This document shows, in pieces, positions 33,942 to 44,848 of a DNA stretch of 64,000 nucleotides; position 1 is the stretch's first letter; the number at the start of each line of letters is the position of its first letter. The DNA lies in NCBI GenBank assembly GCA_933207985.1, contig OW240916.1, forward strand, positions 264,911,851-264,975,850, read 5' to 3'. The stretch is from Pelobates cultripes. Taxonomy: Eukaryota; Chordata; Amphibia; Anura; Pelobatidae. The position numbers and the translations under genes are program-made. Below the pieces are notes generated by a model that was not told the DNA's origin, made no database searches, and saw nothing but the letters and a program-made list of their open reading frames with translations.

Positions 33942-35044
33942 GTACTGTTTTACTCGGGAGACTTCGCTGAACACAAATATTAGTGATTCAAAACAGTAAA
34001 ACATATCACAGCGATGATATTGTCAGTGAAAGTTACTTTTTTTGCATTTTTCACACACAAACAGCACTTTTACTGATGATATAATTGTTGTGATACGTTT
34101 TTCAGTTTTTAAACACTAATATTTGTGTTCAGCAAAGTCTCCTGAGTAAAACAGTACCCCCCATGTACAGGTTTTATAGTATTTTTGAAAGTTACAAGGT
34201 CAAATATATGGGTCAAATATTTTTACATTGAAAATAGCCAGGTTGGTTACGTTGCCTTTGAGAGCGTATGGTAGCCCAGGAATGAGAATTACCCCCATGA
34301 TGGCATACCATTTGCAAAAGAAGACAACCCAAGGTATTGCAAATGGGGTATGTCCAGTCTTTTTTAGTAGCCACTTAGTCACAAACACTGGCCAAAATTA
34401 GCGTTCAATTTAGTTTTTACTTTTTTCACACACAAACAAATATGAATGCTTACTTTGGCCAGTGTTTTCGACTAAGTGGCTACTAAAAAAGACTGGACAT
34501 ACCCCATATTGAATACCCTGGGTTGTCTACTTTAAAAAAAATATGTACATGTGGGTGTTATTCAGAGATTTATGACAGATAATAGTGTTACAATGTCACT
34601 ATTGATAAATTTAAAAAATTTATGTTTTGAAACCGCAATATTCTACTTGTACCTATAGCCCTATAACATGCAAAAAAAAGCAAAAAGCATGTAAACACGG
34701 GGTATTTTTAAACTCAGGACAAAATTTTGAATCTATTTAGCAGTTTTTTTAATTCGCTTTTGTAGATGAGTAAAAGATTTTTCAAGTAAAAGTCAAAAAA
34801 CATGTATTTTTTTTCAATTTCTCATCATATTTTTTATTTTTTTTTAATTAAAATACATGAGATTATATAAATAATGGTATGTAAAGAAAGCCCCTTTTGT
34901 CCTGAAAAAAACAATATATAATTTGTATGGGAACAGTAAATGAGAGAGCGGAAAATTCCAGCCAAACACAACCACCACAAAAGTGTAAAAATATGCCTGG
35001 TCGCAAATGTACAACATCGCAAAAACAGTCCAGTCCTTAAGGGG
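33942..35044 (-). mobile_element. piggyBac-family element 3 (end fragment, inverted)
   Basis: The right end GTCCTTAAGGGG is followed by TTAA (35045-35048) and is the inverse of the CCCCTTAAGGAC left end of elements 1 and 2. Just inside, the complementary strand has the same order of blocks (a TTTTGTGG..., ATTATATATTG and AGGACAAAAGGGGC series). The rest consists of foldbacks: 33941-33985 pairs with 34115-34158, and about 34325-34383 pairs with 34446-34507. The left part was displaced by the hAT insertion ending at 33941. No transposase is visible. Confidence 0.7.
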
Positions 35045-35048
35045 TTAA

Positions 35049-35164
35049 AGTAAAATGCATCTAAATACAAGTTTATTTTCCAACACTTTATTGAGTGCGA
35101 ACATGCATTAATCCTGAATGGTAATTATTGAAGTTTCTTAAAAATTGCAATAATTACCTTTGCA
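35049..35164. mobile_element. T2-like MITE fragment
   Basis: TAATTATTGAAGTTTCTTAA followed by AAATTGCAATAATTACCTTT matches the AATTATTGCAGTTT / AAACTGCAATAATTACC stem of the T2 copy at 21548. No ends are preserved. Confidence 0.5.
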
Positions 35165-35690
35165 GTGTCACTTACACAATCTCACTAATACACACACTCT
35201 CTCACTGGCATACACACTTACACTTACACATTCTAACTCTAACTTACACATACACATTCTCACTGACCTACACATTGTCACTTGCACACTCTCACTAACA
35301 TACACAGTGTCACTTACACACTCTCACTAACACACACAGTGTCACCTACATACTCTCACTTATGCACACACACTCTAACTTACACACTCTCACTGGCATA
35401 GACATTGTCAGTTACACACTCTAACACCACACAGTGTCACACATGCTCACTAACAGTGTCACTTGCACACTCTCACTAACTGTCACTTGCACTCTCTCCC
35501 TAGCACATACTCACTAACAGTGTCACTTGTACACTTTCCCTAACACATACTCACTAACAGTGTCACTTGCACACTCTCCCTAACACACACACCCAGAGTC
35601 ACTTGCACACTCTCCCTAACACACACACTGTCACTCAAACACAAACTTTACATAAGGTCACACACTTTATTTACACACACAAACACACCA
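35165..35690. repeat. degenerate CACT/CA minisatellite
   Basis: Repeated CACTCTCACTAACA and GTGTCACTTGCACACTCTCC variants run for 0.5 kb. The overlapping His/Thr-rich frame is a by-product. Confidence 0.85.
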
Positions 35691-36182
35691 ATTTAACACA
35701 CTCCCCCATTTACAAACATGCACACAATAAGCAATCCCCCTTAACCATGCCATACCTGGGTGCTGTGCTGAGCAGAGGTCCAGGCTGCAGGATCCAGGAT
35801 GTTGCTCTTTCTCCTGGGGGAGCAGGAGAGCCATGCACTTTGAGCACAGCCTGCTTCCTGCTCCCTTCACAGTGCTTCTGGTGTTCATAGGCTCCCCCTG
35901 CCTGCAGGAAGCACAGGGAAACCTCTCGGTGGGCGCCCCCTAGATGCCGGAGCCCTAGGCGAATGCCTTATTCGCCTTAATGGTAGCGCCGGCCCTGCCT
36001 GGCACCCCCCCCCCTCCACAGTGGGTGGCGACCCGGCGGCTCGGATCGGATTCGCACAGCCAGCACTGCAGAGAGAGTGAGTGAGCCAGGCAGGGGCAGA
36101 GAGCTGTGAGTGCGAGCGCACCCCCCCAGATGTTGCGGCCGGTGCGGCCGGCCCCCCCTGCACCCCCCACGCTACGCCTCTG
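35691..36182. mobile_element. remnants of two hAT elements (right ends)
   Basis: One terminus is CTTAATGGTAGCGCCGGCCCTG ending at 35997 (last bases AGCGCCGGCCCTG), the inverse of a CAGGGCCGGCGCTACC hAT end. A second, CCCACGCTACGCCTCTG, ends at 36182 and is the inverse of CAGAGGCGTAGCGTGGG. The nearby CA array (35165-35690) probably belongs to the first element. No left ends or target duplications could be matched. Confidence 0.6.
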
Positions 36183-36566
36183 GTTCCAATAATTCTCGAC
36201 TGACTGGTTGTAGTCCACCAGATTAAAGGCTAAGGTTCTTCACCTCCTTATCTAGATCATTTCAAAAACAATAATACTGCAAACATTATTGTTTTCATTA
36301 TCCTAAATAAAGAAAATGACTACATGTTTATTATGTTCCTTTTTATTATTCTCTTACTACAGAAACCTCAAAATGCCAATCATTGTTGGCTGCACACATA
36401 TTCACGCAGATGCTGTTGTATGGGTCAAAGCAACACTCAACAAACCACTGTTTCCTCTATTTTTATATATTTATGCTTGAGAAAACAAAAGTATTACTTC
36501 GTAACTATTTTTTTTGTGTGTTCTGTTCATTAAATTATCTAACCTTTTTTCTAAAAATAATATGAG
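36183..36566. other. unique intronic DNA
   Basis: Nothing recognised. Short plus-strand frames have no motifs. Confidence 0.5.
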
Positions 36567-36725
36567 AATAACAACAGTGGCATACACACAACCCATGGGG
36601 CCCCAGTGCGAAAACTGATCGTGGGCCCCCCCCACCCCGTGCGCTTACTCTGCGTGGGCTGGGGCCGCAACACATGACCCCTGCGACCGCAGTATGTACG
36701 CCAGTGCATGGAGATACACATACAC

Positions 36726-37020
36726 TTAAAGGACCACTACAGACACCCAGATCACATCAGCTCAATGAAGTGGTCTGGGTGCCAGGTCCCTCTAGTTTTA
36801 ACCCTGCAGCTGAAAACTGCTATGTTTCACTGAGGGTTAATCCAGCCTCTAGTGGCTGTCTCATTGACAGCCGCTAGAGGAGCTTCTGCAATTCTCACTG
36901 TGAAAATCACAGTGAGAAGACGCTGAACATCCATAGGAAAGCACTGTGTAATGCTTTCCTATGGGTGGTTTGAATTTGCGCATGGCTCTTGCCAAGAGAG
37001 TCCGGCACTGGAGAAAGGTA
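36726..37020. mobile_element. partial T2/Kolobok-type MITE inside the hAT element
   Basis: It starts TTAAAGGACCACTACAGACA, carries the CTCAATGAAGTGGTCTGGGT block and the TCTAGTGGCTGTC hairpin, and stops at GGAGAAAGGTAAGTG where the CA array begins. No right terminus is present. Confidence 0.7.
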
Positions 37021-37024
37021 AGTG

Positions 37025-37560
37025 CTTAAGACACACACACACACTCTCATGAACAGATGCATACACACTAGCTAACAGATACACACATTTACTGACAGAC
37101 ACACACTCAGTGACAGACATACATGCACACTCACTAACAGACACACACAAACACACTCAGTAACAGACACACACATTTACTGACAGACACACACTCAGTG
37201 ACAGACATACATACACACTCACTGACAGACAGACACACACTTACTCACTTACAAAACACACACTCACTAACAGACACACAGAAACACACTCAGTAACAGA
37301 CACACACAGTAACACACTCAGTAACAGACACACACAGTAACACACTCACTGACACACTCTAACACTAACACACACACTAACACACACACACTCTAACACT
37401 AACACACATACACACACTCTAACATTAACACACACACACACTAACACACACACTCCCTAACACACACACTAACACACACTAACACACACACTCTAACACA
37501 CACACACACACGCACACACACTAACACACACAAACTCTAACACACATACACACACACTCA
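37025..37560. repeat. CA-rich microsatellite/minisatellite (hAT cargo)
   Basis: Arrays of ACACACTC, ACTAACAGACACACAC and CTCTAACACTAACACACA are visible. Similar CA or GT arrays occupy the same relative position in the hAT elements at 48900 and 58600. Confidence 0.9.
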
Positions 37561-37635
37561 TGTTTTTTTTTAAAAAATGTAATCCTCCAGCCTCCCTACC
37601 TTTAGGAGAGCTGAGGGGATTCCCTGGGTTTCACC

Positions 37636-37845
37636 GGGCGAGCAGGCATGCTGGCGGGCGCAGGAGGGAGCACTCTCCCCTGAGTGCGTCCTGTTCAGCT
37701 CCCTCGAGCACCACGTACTGATACCGGAGCCGGAAGATGATGTCATCTTCCGGCTCCGGTATCAGTGCAGTGCGCGAGGGAGCTGAAGAGGGAGCACACA
37801 GGGGAGAGTGCTCCCTCGTGCGCCCGCCAGCATGCCTGCTCGCCC
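37636..37845. repeat. 210-bp imperfect hairpin (hAT cargo)
   Basis: GGGCGAGCAGGCATGCTGGC pairs with GCCAGCATGCCTGCTCGCCC at the far end. The centre is GATACCGGAGCCGGAAGATGA / TCATCTTCCGGCTCCGGTATC split by TG, that is 21-bp perfect arms with a 2-nt centre at about 37740. Intermediate arms hold GGGAGCACTCTCCCC / GGGGAGAGTGCTCCC. A homologous hairpin is in the hAT remnant at 49381-49552. Confidence 0.9.
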
Positions 37846-38204
37846 AGTGATACCAGGGCCAGCCTCGGGGGGCCCTGAGGTGGCCGGCTCCTGGGCCCCC
37901 CAGGAGAAGAGGCTGGCCACAGTGGGTACATACAGGGTCGCAGAGTAGCCAGGCCCCCTGGTGGGCCGGCCCGGTCGCAGCCGCGACCCCTGCGACCCTG
38001 GTATGTACGCCACTGAATAACAACATTTTCCTTAAATCATATATGAGATTGTAAATGAGATTTGATATTTACAAAAAAATAAAAAACAAAGAACAAGAAA
38101 TAAAATAGAGATGATTTAAAGGGACCTTGCACTGCACATGACCTTCAGTTTTGATCCATACAAGCAATGTGTTTGAAGCACCTCTGAATTTACCTCTGAA
38201 TGTA

Positions 38205-38646
38205 CAGTGAGGAAAAAAGGTTTTTGATCCCCTGCTGATTGTGAATGTTTGTCCACTGACAAAGATATGATCAGTCTATAATTTTAATGGTAGGTGTATT
38301 TTAACAGTGAGAGGCAGAATGACAACAACAAAAAAAATCCAGAAAAACACATGTCAAAAAAGTTATAAATTGATTTGCATGTCAATGAGTGAAATAAGTA
38401 TTTCACCCCTTCGACTTAGTACTTGGTGGCAAAATCCTTGTTGGCAATCACAGAGTGCAGGTGTTTCTTGTAGCTGACCACCTGGTGGGCACACAACTCA
38501 GACGGGATTTTGTCGCACTCCTCTTTGCAGATCCTCTCCAAGCCATTAAGATTTTGAAGCTGATGTTTGGCAACTCCAACCTTCAGCTCCCTCCATAGAT
38601 TTTCTGTGGGCAAATGTTCAAAATCAAATACCTTTTTCCCTCACTG
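38205..38646 (-). mobile_element. Tc1-type element, internal deletion (442 bp)
   Basis: The inverted termini CAGTGAGGAAAAAAGG and CCTTTTTCCCTCACTG are flanked by TA (38203-38204, 38647-38648). The following bases, TTTTGATCCCCTGCTGATTG, are characteristic of a Tc1 family common in fish and amphibians. A remnant of the transposase C-terminus is present on the minus strand, but most of the gene is missing. Confidence 0.9.
38416..38613 (-). pseudogene. Tc1 transposase C-terminal remnant
   Basis: The minus strand encodes [19 protein letters not shown] and ends with [13 protein letters not shown] and a stop. This is the conserved C-terminus of Tc1-family DDE transposases ([25 protein letters not shown]). 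The catalytic DDE core and the N-terminal DNA-binding domains have been lost by the internal deletion, so it is non-functional. Confidence 0.88.
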
Positions 38647-38648
38647 TA

Positions 38649-39385
38649 TCTAGTCAGGGTTTTCATTAACAATTCCATAAAAGAGACACGATAGGTACCC
38701 AGGCCAAATTGTGACTGGGTTGGAGAATTTTTCCAGATTATCTTTTCTTTTCATTTGCATTTCATTTGCAAACAATCAAAGTTTAGTGAAGAACCCTAAA
38801 TGTTTAAACTGCATTTTTGAGTTTTTGGTCTATTCCTGCCATTGTTTTGAGTTTTTTGAATTATAAGTTTATAAAGATAGAAGCATGTGATCTAAAATCT
38901 TGAACAAAAAATGCAGGACTCACAAATAGGACAGTCCCTATCTTGGGGTCCTATCCCATCGTTCCCCTGCTCTACCCTGATCTTTTACAATGATAAATTA
39001 GCAAACTGTGATGTACTATAATTTGTAATTACACTACTCGAGTTGAATAACGTTTATGGAAGAATCTATAGAACAATTAATGAAAAGATGCAAATAAGAC
39101 AAGTATAAATTATCTTGTAACATTTCTAAAAATTGAATAATATGTTCTGAGGAGTTCAGCACTCCCATATAAACTAAATATACTTAATGCAATATAATCA
39201 TTAAGCAGATCAATATTTACAAAAAACCCTATGCATTATGATGCAGTCAGTTCTTTAATCTAACATTTAAAACATGATAAAACTACAATTCATATGAAAT
39301 GTTTTGTGCGAGATACCTGTGGGTACAGATTCACACTACAAATAGTGGATCTTTGAAGGAGATTTGCTATACAATTATTGTAATG
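38649..39385. other. unique intronic DNA
   Basis: No recognised features. Confidence 0.5.
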
Positions 39386-39894
39386 TTAAAGGGACACTGT
39401 AGGCACCCAGACCACTTCAGCTCATTAAGTGGCCTGGTTACAGTGTCCCTTTTGAACTTAGTGCTGCAATGTAAAACATTGCAGCTCTAAGTCTGCCCTC
39501 AGTGGCTGACTACCAGACAACCACTAGAGGGCTTCCTGAATTAAAATGGACCTTTGGTACAGTATCTGATGCTGGACATCCTTACGCTCTGCATGAGGAC
39601 CTTCAGCATCAGATTTTTCCCCATAGGAAAGCATTGATTCAACAGGTTCCTATGGGGAGGTATAATGTGCGCGCTGCATTTGCCGTACATGCGCATTAGA
39701 CCCTGTTCGTCTCTGGATGGAGGAGGGGAGGAGCGTCGACCCAGCGCCGAGCAAAATCAGTGCTGGGAAAAGGTAAGTAAATAAAGGGATTTTATTTACA
39801 GGGGGAGCACAAGGGGGGGGGAGGGGGTGAAGCATGGGGAGCGGTAGTGCCCAGAATACAGCTTTGTATTCCTGGCACTACAGTATCCCTTTAA
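39386..39894. mobile_element. full-length T2/Kolobok-type MITE (509 bp)
   Basis: It starts TTAAAGGGACACTGTAGGCA and ends CACTACAGTATCCCTTTAA, with TTAA at both edges. It shares CCAGACCACTTCAGCTCATT and GGAAAGCATTGA blocks with the other copies. A G-run (GGGGGGGGAGGGGG) lies near 39814-39828. It is non-coding. Confidence 0.85.
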
Positions 39895-42541
39895 GTTTAG
39901 GGTAGTAAAAAGTGCTGATATTATAATTGACCATACAAGTCAATATATACTTCTATATGAATAGGAAACCTTACTGCACAATGTAGTATTGCCTTCATCA
40001 AGGTGCTAGAATAACAGAGATCTTGCAGTGTCTGTAGTGTTGGAACATCAATACATATGGCATTTTATTCTGCATAAAACTAATTGCAAGAGTGATCAAT
40101 ATCGTAATCCCTTACCCTGGCTGTGTCCTTGCCTTTGATCCAGAGTCAGACAACAACTATGCTAGGTATTTCTAGCATCATCATTTTTACGACAGGCTAT
40201 GGTGGTCATGGTACTTTGATTATTACTTTACATATTCCTGTAAAAATATATATTTTTTTTAAATGTATACTTTTATTAATAATTAGATTTTATAGTTTTT
40301 TTTAATAGTTTTTATTTCTAAAATACTTCAATATTCCTTTCAACCAAATTCTAATTGTGTTAAATATTTGTATTTTCTTTGTACTATTTTATCATGTCCT
40401 TGTACATCTTCAACAAAAGAACACGGAATCTAGATGTTTTTTCCTTCCTAAAAGAGTTGCTAGGTAACACAGCAGTAATAGCTTTTTTTGCGCATCCAAT
40501 GTGCGGTTTGGCATGATTGAGTAAAATGTCCTTGTATCTCAATAGGTGGTTAACCTTTTCTAATTCATATTTCAAAAATGTCTTCGGAGTGAAAAGGTGT
40601 TTCTATGCATAATGAATGCATTCATTAACAAAGATACAGTATGGAAGTCAGACTGAGAATTATTTATAAAATCTGTTAATTTCACATTTAAAACTTTTTT
40701 TCAACTTTATTGTTTGAATTTATAACTTGGAGATGATTATTTGACATTTAAATTGATTGTGAAATAAGGGATTGGACTCCAGGGGTTCTTGTGAGTTTAA
40801 ATTGAAAGCCGCTCATCAGGCAAAGTAACAAATTTGAAGGTGCCCCAGTTGGGCAAGATCCCAAACATCCAAATCACTGTAACACAAAGTCTTTATTGGG
40901 TACTCATGCAAAGTTCACGTCCTTATCCAATGCGTTATATCCATAGCTAGACTTAGTCAGACAACCTTTGGCTATTACCAGATCCAGCTATGGATGATAG
41001 GCGAATGTGAACGCTGAACTTGTACAGGATGTTATTAAAAATAAAGTAGCACTTGTCAGCATATTCAGCTGAACCTTTTGTGTGCAAGGTTTTTATAATA
41101 ACGAATGAGCAAACAAATAAAAACATCACAATGCAGGGATTTAAATCACAGCTCCCTAGATCTAAGGAGTAAAAACAAAAATTCCTCTTGCAGGAAATAT
41201 AACTCCCAAACTTAGTTCTAAGCTCAGTTCTCTTCCTCTACGCTAGTTTCTAAAAAGTGGTTTAGGTTGAAATTGTAAGATCTTTGAGCTATTACAAGCT
41301 ATTACACGCAGTGCGCTCAGCTCAGGCACCCCACTGAAGATTAAATAAGGCACTTCTTTAAATCACCTCTAGGGGTATTCTGAGCACGTTTTACAAATGA
41401 CCTAAATTCTACACATACTCATATTCTCTCAACAACTTACCCAGACAGCCATTGTTCCGTGTTGGTTGAGTTGTGATGGAAGAAGGGAAAACTATAGAAT
41501 TGTAGAGCCGTATGGCGTATGTTTAGCATTTATACTGCAAATGTTTTGCAAACAATTGCTCAGACTATTTCTATTGAAAATGGCAGTAATTATGTCAATG
41601 AAACATGAACCTTTAATGAGGATCTGTGAGATTTTTGCACAACCTGATAGCAGACTAAAACTCAACGATGGTTTTGTTTTTTGTTTTTTTACTCTCAGTG
41701 ATTTCTATTTATTTATTTACTTTGTATGTCTGGCTGTCCTGGCATGGCCACAGCATAACATACAGATTCATTTAACTCCACACCGTCCTGTTTACGGCAC
41801 TATGGAAGAAATGCAGGTGCTTACATGATGTTTCTCTGCAGATGTCCAAGTATGCGTGAGCACAAGTGGAGCATCATTGACTAACAGAACACTGTAAGTG
41901 CTGTAGAGTTAAGTGTGTGTTTTTTTCTTCTTACTTCTGATGCATTAATGCCATACAGTAGAAGTCATTAAACAGGGAAAGAAACATGCGTGAAAAAAAT
42001 GCCGCATCTAGTTTTTGGTTGTAGAAACGAAAGTTGTATTTAAATCTTATAAACAAATAATGCAATAACGGCACCGACATTAAAATGACTTTGAAGGAAG
42101 GCAAAGTTTCTAGTTTTGTCCCAGGCTGACAGACAGCGCATAAGTTTGTTCTCAATGTGACACATCTGGGGCATATTTTATTTTATGGAACACTGTCCAA
42201 CTGAGAGAGTTTCTACACTATCAAATGGCTATTTTTGAGTCTTCATTCAATGTTCTCTCTCCTGTATTTTCACTTTGTGACTGCATTCTCTTTCGATACA
42301 GAATGTTCACGGTTCTGTCATGAAAATGTGACAGTGTTTTTCAGTAAATGTTGTGAGTTTATTAGGGAACTGCAAATTAAAGGCCAATATCTTTCCCACT
42401 TTGACTATTTGGGCCTAAATAGGCACTTCCCTCATGAATGGCTAATAATTCAAGATTTAGTAAATAATCCTGTGGGTGTATGAACCATTCTTCAAAAAGA
42501 TTTCTTTGTGGAGGTAAATAGGGTTATTTACTAAAGTGAGA
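39895..42541. other. intronic DNA, mostly unique
   Basis: No terminal repeats or exons are recognised. Around 40870-41040 the minus strand has a CCCAATAAAGACTTTGTGTTAC segment (polyadenylation-like AATAAA), which may be the 3' end of an old retroelement; boundaries cannot be set. A 120-codon frame at 41466-41828 is low in information, has no splice context and is not called. Confidence 0.4.
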
Positions 42542-42556
42542 ATTCAAAGTAAATTT

Positions 42557-43137
42557 AAAGTGAATACAACTGATCCAACATGCAGTATTAGTATCACACT
42601 TGGGAATAAGGATAATGTCTTACCAGACCTTAGAATGGCCAAACTTAACGTACCAGAGAATAGTCGAAATACTAGCCAAGGTCAGCAACACAGAACGGAA
42701 CACAATTGCAAGGAATAGCCAATAGTCAGGGATACCAGAATGCAGGGAAGTCAGAACAAAGTAAAAGTCAAACCAAAGAAGCACGATCAGGAACACACTC
42801 TTGGATAACCAGCAAAGGGAAACCATGGCAGGGCCACGAGTAGAAGAAATGAGTGAGTTTAAATATCCCTCTTGTGAATCTGATTGGGCGTACCTGGCCT
42901 TTGACCCCAAAACGTGCGCACGCGTCCTCTGCATGACGCCACCCACACATCGACATTGCTACCACCGTGGACAGACGTGGGGCTACATAACAGTGTGGAT
43001 CTGTTGCGGCCAGCATCCACTGGCATGTCACAAAAGCCCGGTCTTATGGTATAGGACCGCCGAGCAGCACTTCTCTTACCCCTGGAAAGGTGATTAATGT
43101 TGTGCATAGCATATGGAGAGGATGTATACGTGACACT
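42557..43137. repeat. unclassified interspersed repeat flanked by 15-bp direct repeats
   Basis: ATTCAAAGTAAATTT occurs at 42542-42556 and 43138-43152. The enclosed DNA shares TTAGAATGGCC, GAGAATAGTC and AGCCAAGGTCA in the same order with 56436-56678. Near its edges GTATCACACTT (42591) and TACGTGACAC (ending 43137) are weakly inverted. The class is unresolved; it could be a solo LTR or a DNA transposon. Frames inside on both strands have no motifs. Confidence 0.5.
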
Positions 43138-43152
43138 ATTCAAAGTAAATTT

Positions 43153-44345
43153 GCACAAATAAAGTATGTGTAAATGTGGAAACACTTGGATGATAAATTA
43201 CGCAGGTAAAATAAACATTAGTTTCTTTACTACCAGGCTGAACTTGACTAAATAACCATTGCATAACTCTTAGTTTATCCACATTAAAGAATGCAGAAGC
43301 ACATTACATTGAAACAAAAGCCAAGACTGCCAGAAAAGAAAAAGATATAAGCATCTGTAAAACAGAGGGTCCCTGATTTTTTGCTTTACAAATTGTAGAC
43401 ATTCTTTTATGTTTTAGTAATAAAAATTATACTAAGTGCAAATATTACCTTTGTAACCAATAAATGGATGTGAATTATGGGAAGTGTTTGCAAGGTCCAT
43501 TCTAAGAGTTTACATTCTCTTTTACAATCTGTTTTGTGTAAACAAAACACACAAAAAAATTAGAAATTAAAAGTGCTTACATTCTATTTTAGACTCCAGC
43601 AAATATAAATGATAACTTAGCTTGGGCTAGCCATATTAGTCCAGCAGACAAGTTGCCAAAATATTTTGTCTGGGGCAAAAATAACTGCGATTGCTATGCA
43701 GTCCTCCATGTAGAACACTTGACTGCCAAAGGAAAAAAATTATGATTTGATTTATTCTAACATAGGGAGTGAAGAGAAAAAACAAAACAAAAACAAACAT
43801 CTACGTCAATTGTTTTGCAACTATTCATATTTAATCATTTTACACTATTCTCCAAATAGCTTGCAATCTGTTTTCAAACCCAAAACACCCAATTTGCAGA
43901 TTTTCTAGAATATTCTAGACAGATAAATGAAAGAAATGAATATATTATGAGCTGAAAGTCCATATATGACATGTAAAAGAATATATTGGAAATTACTTGA
44001 AAATAAAATATTAAAATATAATATCATTTTTTTTTAAATGTAATTTTACATTTAAATATTATGGGGAATATGACAAAAGATATTAAACAGTTGCATAGGC
44101 TGAAATGTTTAGCTTTTCTCTCGTCTATTTTTGCTGATCCAAAAGAAATATAATTAGCCATATAACGCAAGCAGACTTTAACTTCAGATCTAAATTGAAA
44201 AGCTACATTCCTCAAAGCTGTCATTAAACCAGATTACATTATACTTAAAGTGTTGCAGATGGAAATTAAACTAATTCTCCAGTGGCTGCACTATTTGCAC
44301 ACACCATATGAGGACGTATAAGGAGCTATTGACTTTATAACATCA
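43153..44345. other. unique AT-rich intronic DNA
   Basis: No recognised features. Confidence 0.5.
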
Positions 44346-44848
44346 TTAAAGGACCACTATAGTGCCAGGAAAACATACTTGTTTTCCTGGCACTATAGTG
44401 CCCTGAGGGTGCCCCCACCCTCAGGGACCCCATCCCGCCCGGCTCTGGGGAGAGGAAAGGGGTTAAAACGTACCTTTTTCCAGCGCTGAGCAGGGAGCTC
44501 TCCTCCTCCGATCCTCCTCTTCTGCTCTCATTCGGCTGAATGCGCACGCGCAGCAAGAGCTGCGCAGGCATTCAGCCAGTCTCATAGGAAAGCATTTACA
44601 ATGCTTTCCTATGGACGCTTGCGTGCTGTCACTGTGATTTTCACAGTGAGAATCACGCAAGCGCCTCTAGCGGCTGTCAGTGAGACAGCCACTAGAGGAA
44701 TTGGAGGAAGACTTAACCCATTTACAAACATAGCAGTTTCTCTGAAACTGCTTTGTTTATAAAAAAAATGGGTTAACCCTAGCTGGACCTGGCACCCAGA
44801 CCACTTCATTAAGCTGAAGTGGTCTGGGTGCCTAGAGTGGTCCTTTAA
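44346..44848. mobile_element. full-length T2/Kolobok-type MITE (503 bp), opposite orientation
   Basis: It starts TTAAAGGACCACTATAGTGC and ends CTAGAGTGGTCCTTTAA, with TTAA at both edges. Here the CCTGGCACTATAG block is at the left and the CACCCAGACCACTTC stem at the right, so it is inverted relative to 21548 and 39386. The stem GTTTTCCTGGCACTATAG lies just inside the left end, and there is a TCACTGTGATTTTCACAGTG hairpin in the middle. Confidence 0.88.

Larger units (their letters stand above)
36575..38015. mobile_element. hAT-type non-autonomous element (1.44 kb) with T2, CA array and hairpin cargo
   Basis: The left end CAGTGGCATACACACA pairs with the right end GGTATGTACGCCACTG. A perfect 8-bp target duplication, AATAACAA, lies at 36567-36574 and 38016-38023. 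An internal copy of the right end (CAGTATGTACGCCAGTG, ending about 36706) suggests that a short complete element occupies 36575-36706 or that the ends have been duplicated. The rest is a partial T2 MITE (36726-37020), a CA-rich array (37025-37560) and a long hairpin (37636-37845). No transposase is present, and the short Gly/Arg/Pro-rich frames over the hairpin are not genes. Confidence 0.88.

Noticed and set aside
32106..33983. Four overlapping frames of 421-554 codons on both strands
   Set aside because: They are translations of a ~26-bp stop-free minisatellite, simultaneously open in several frames; one crosses the N gap. There is no codon bias, domain or splice context.
41466..41828. 120-codon plus-strand frame as a possible gene
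   Set aside because: It has a hydrophobic stretch from T-rich DNA, no recognisable family, no promoter or splice context, and lies in an apparent intron.
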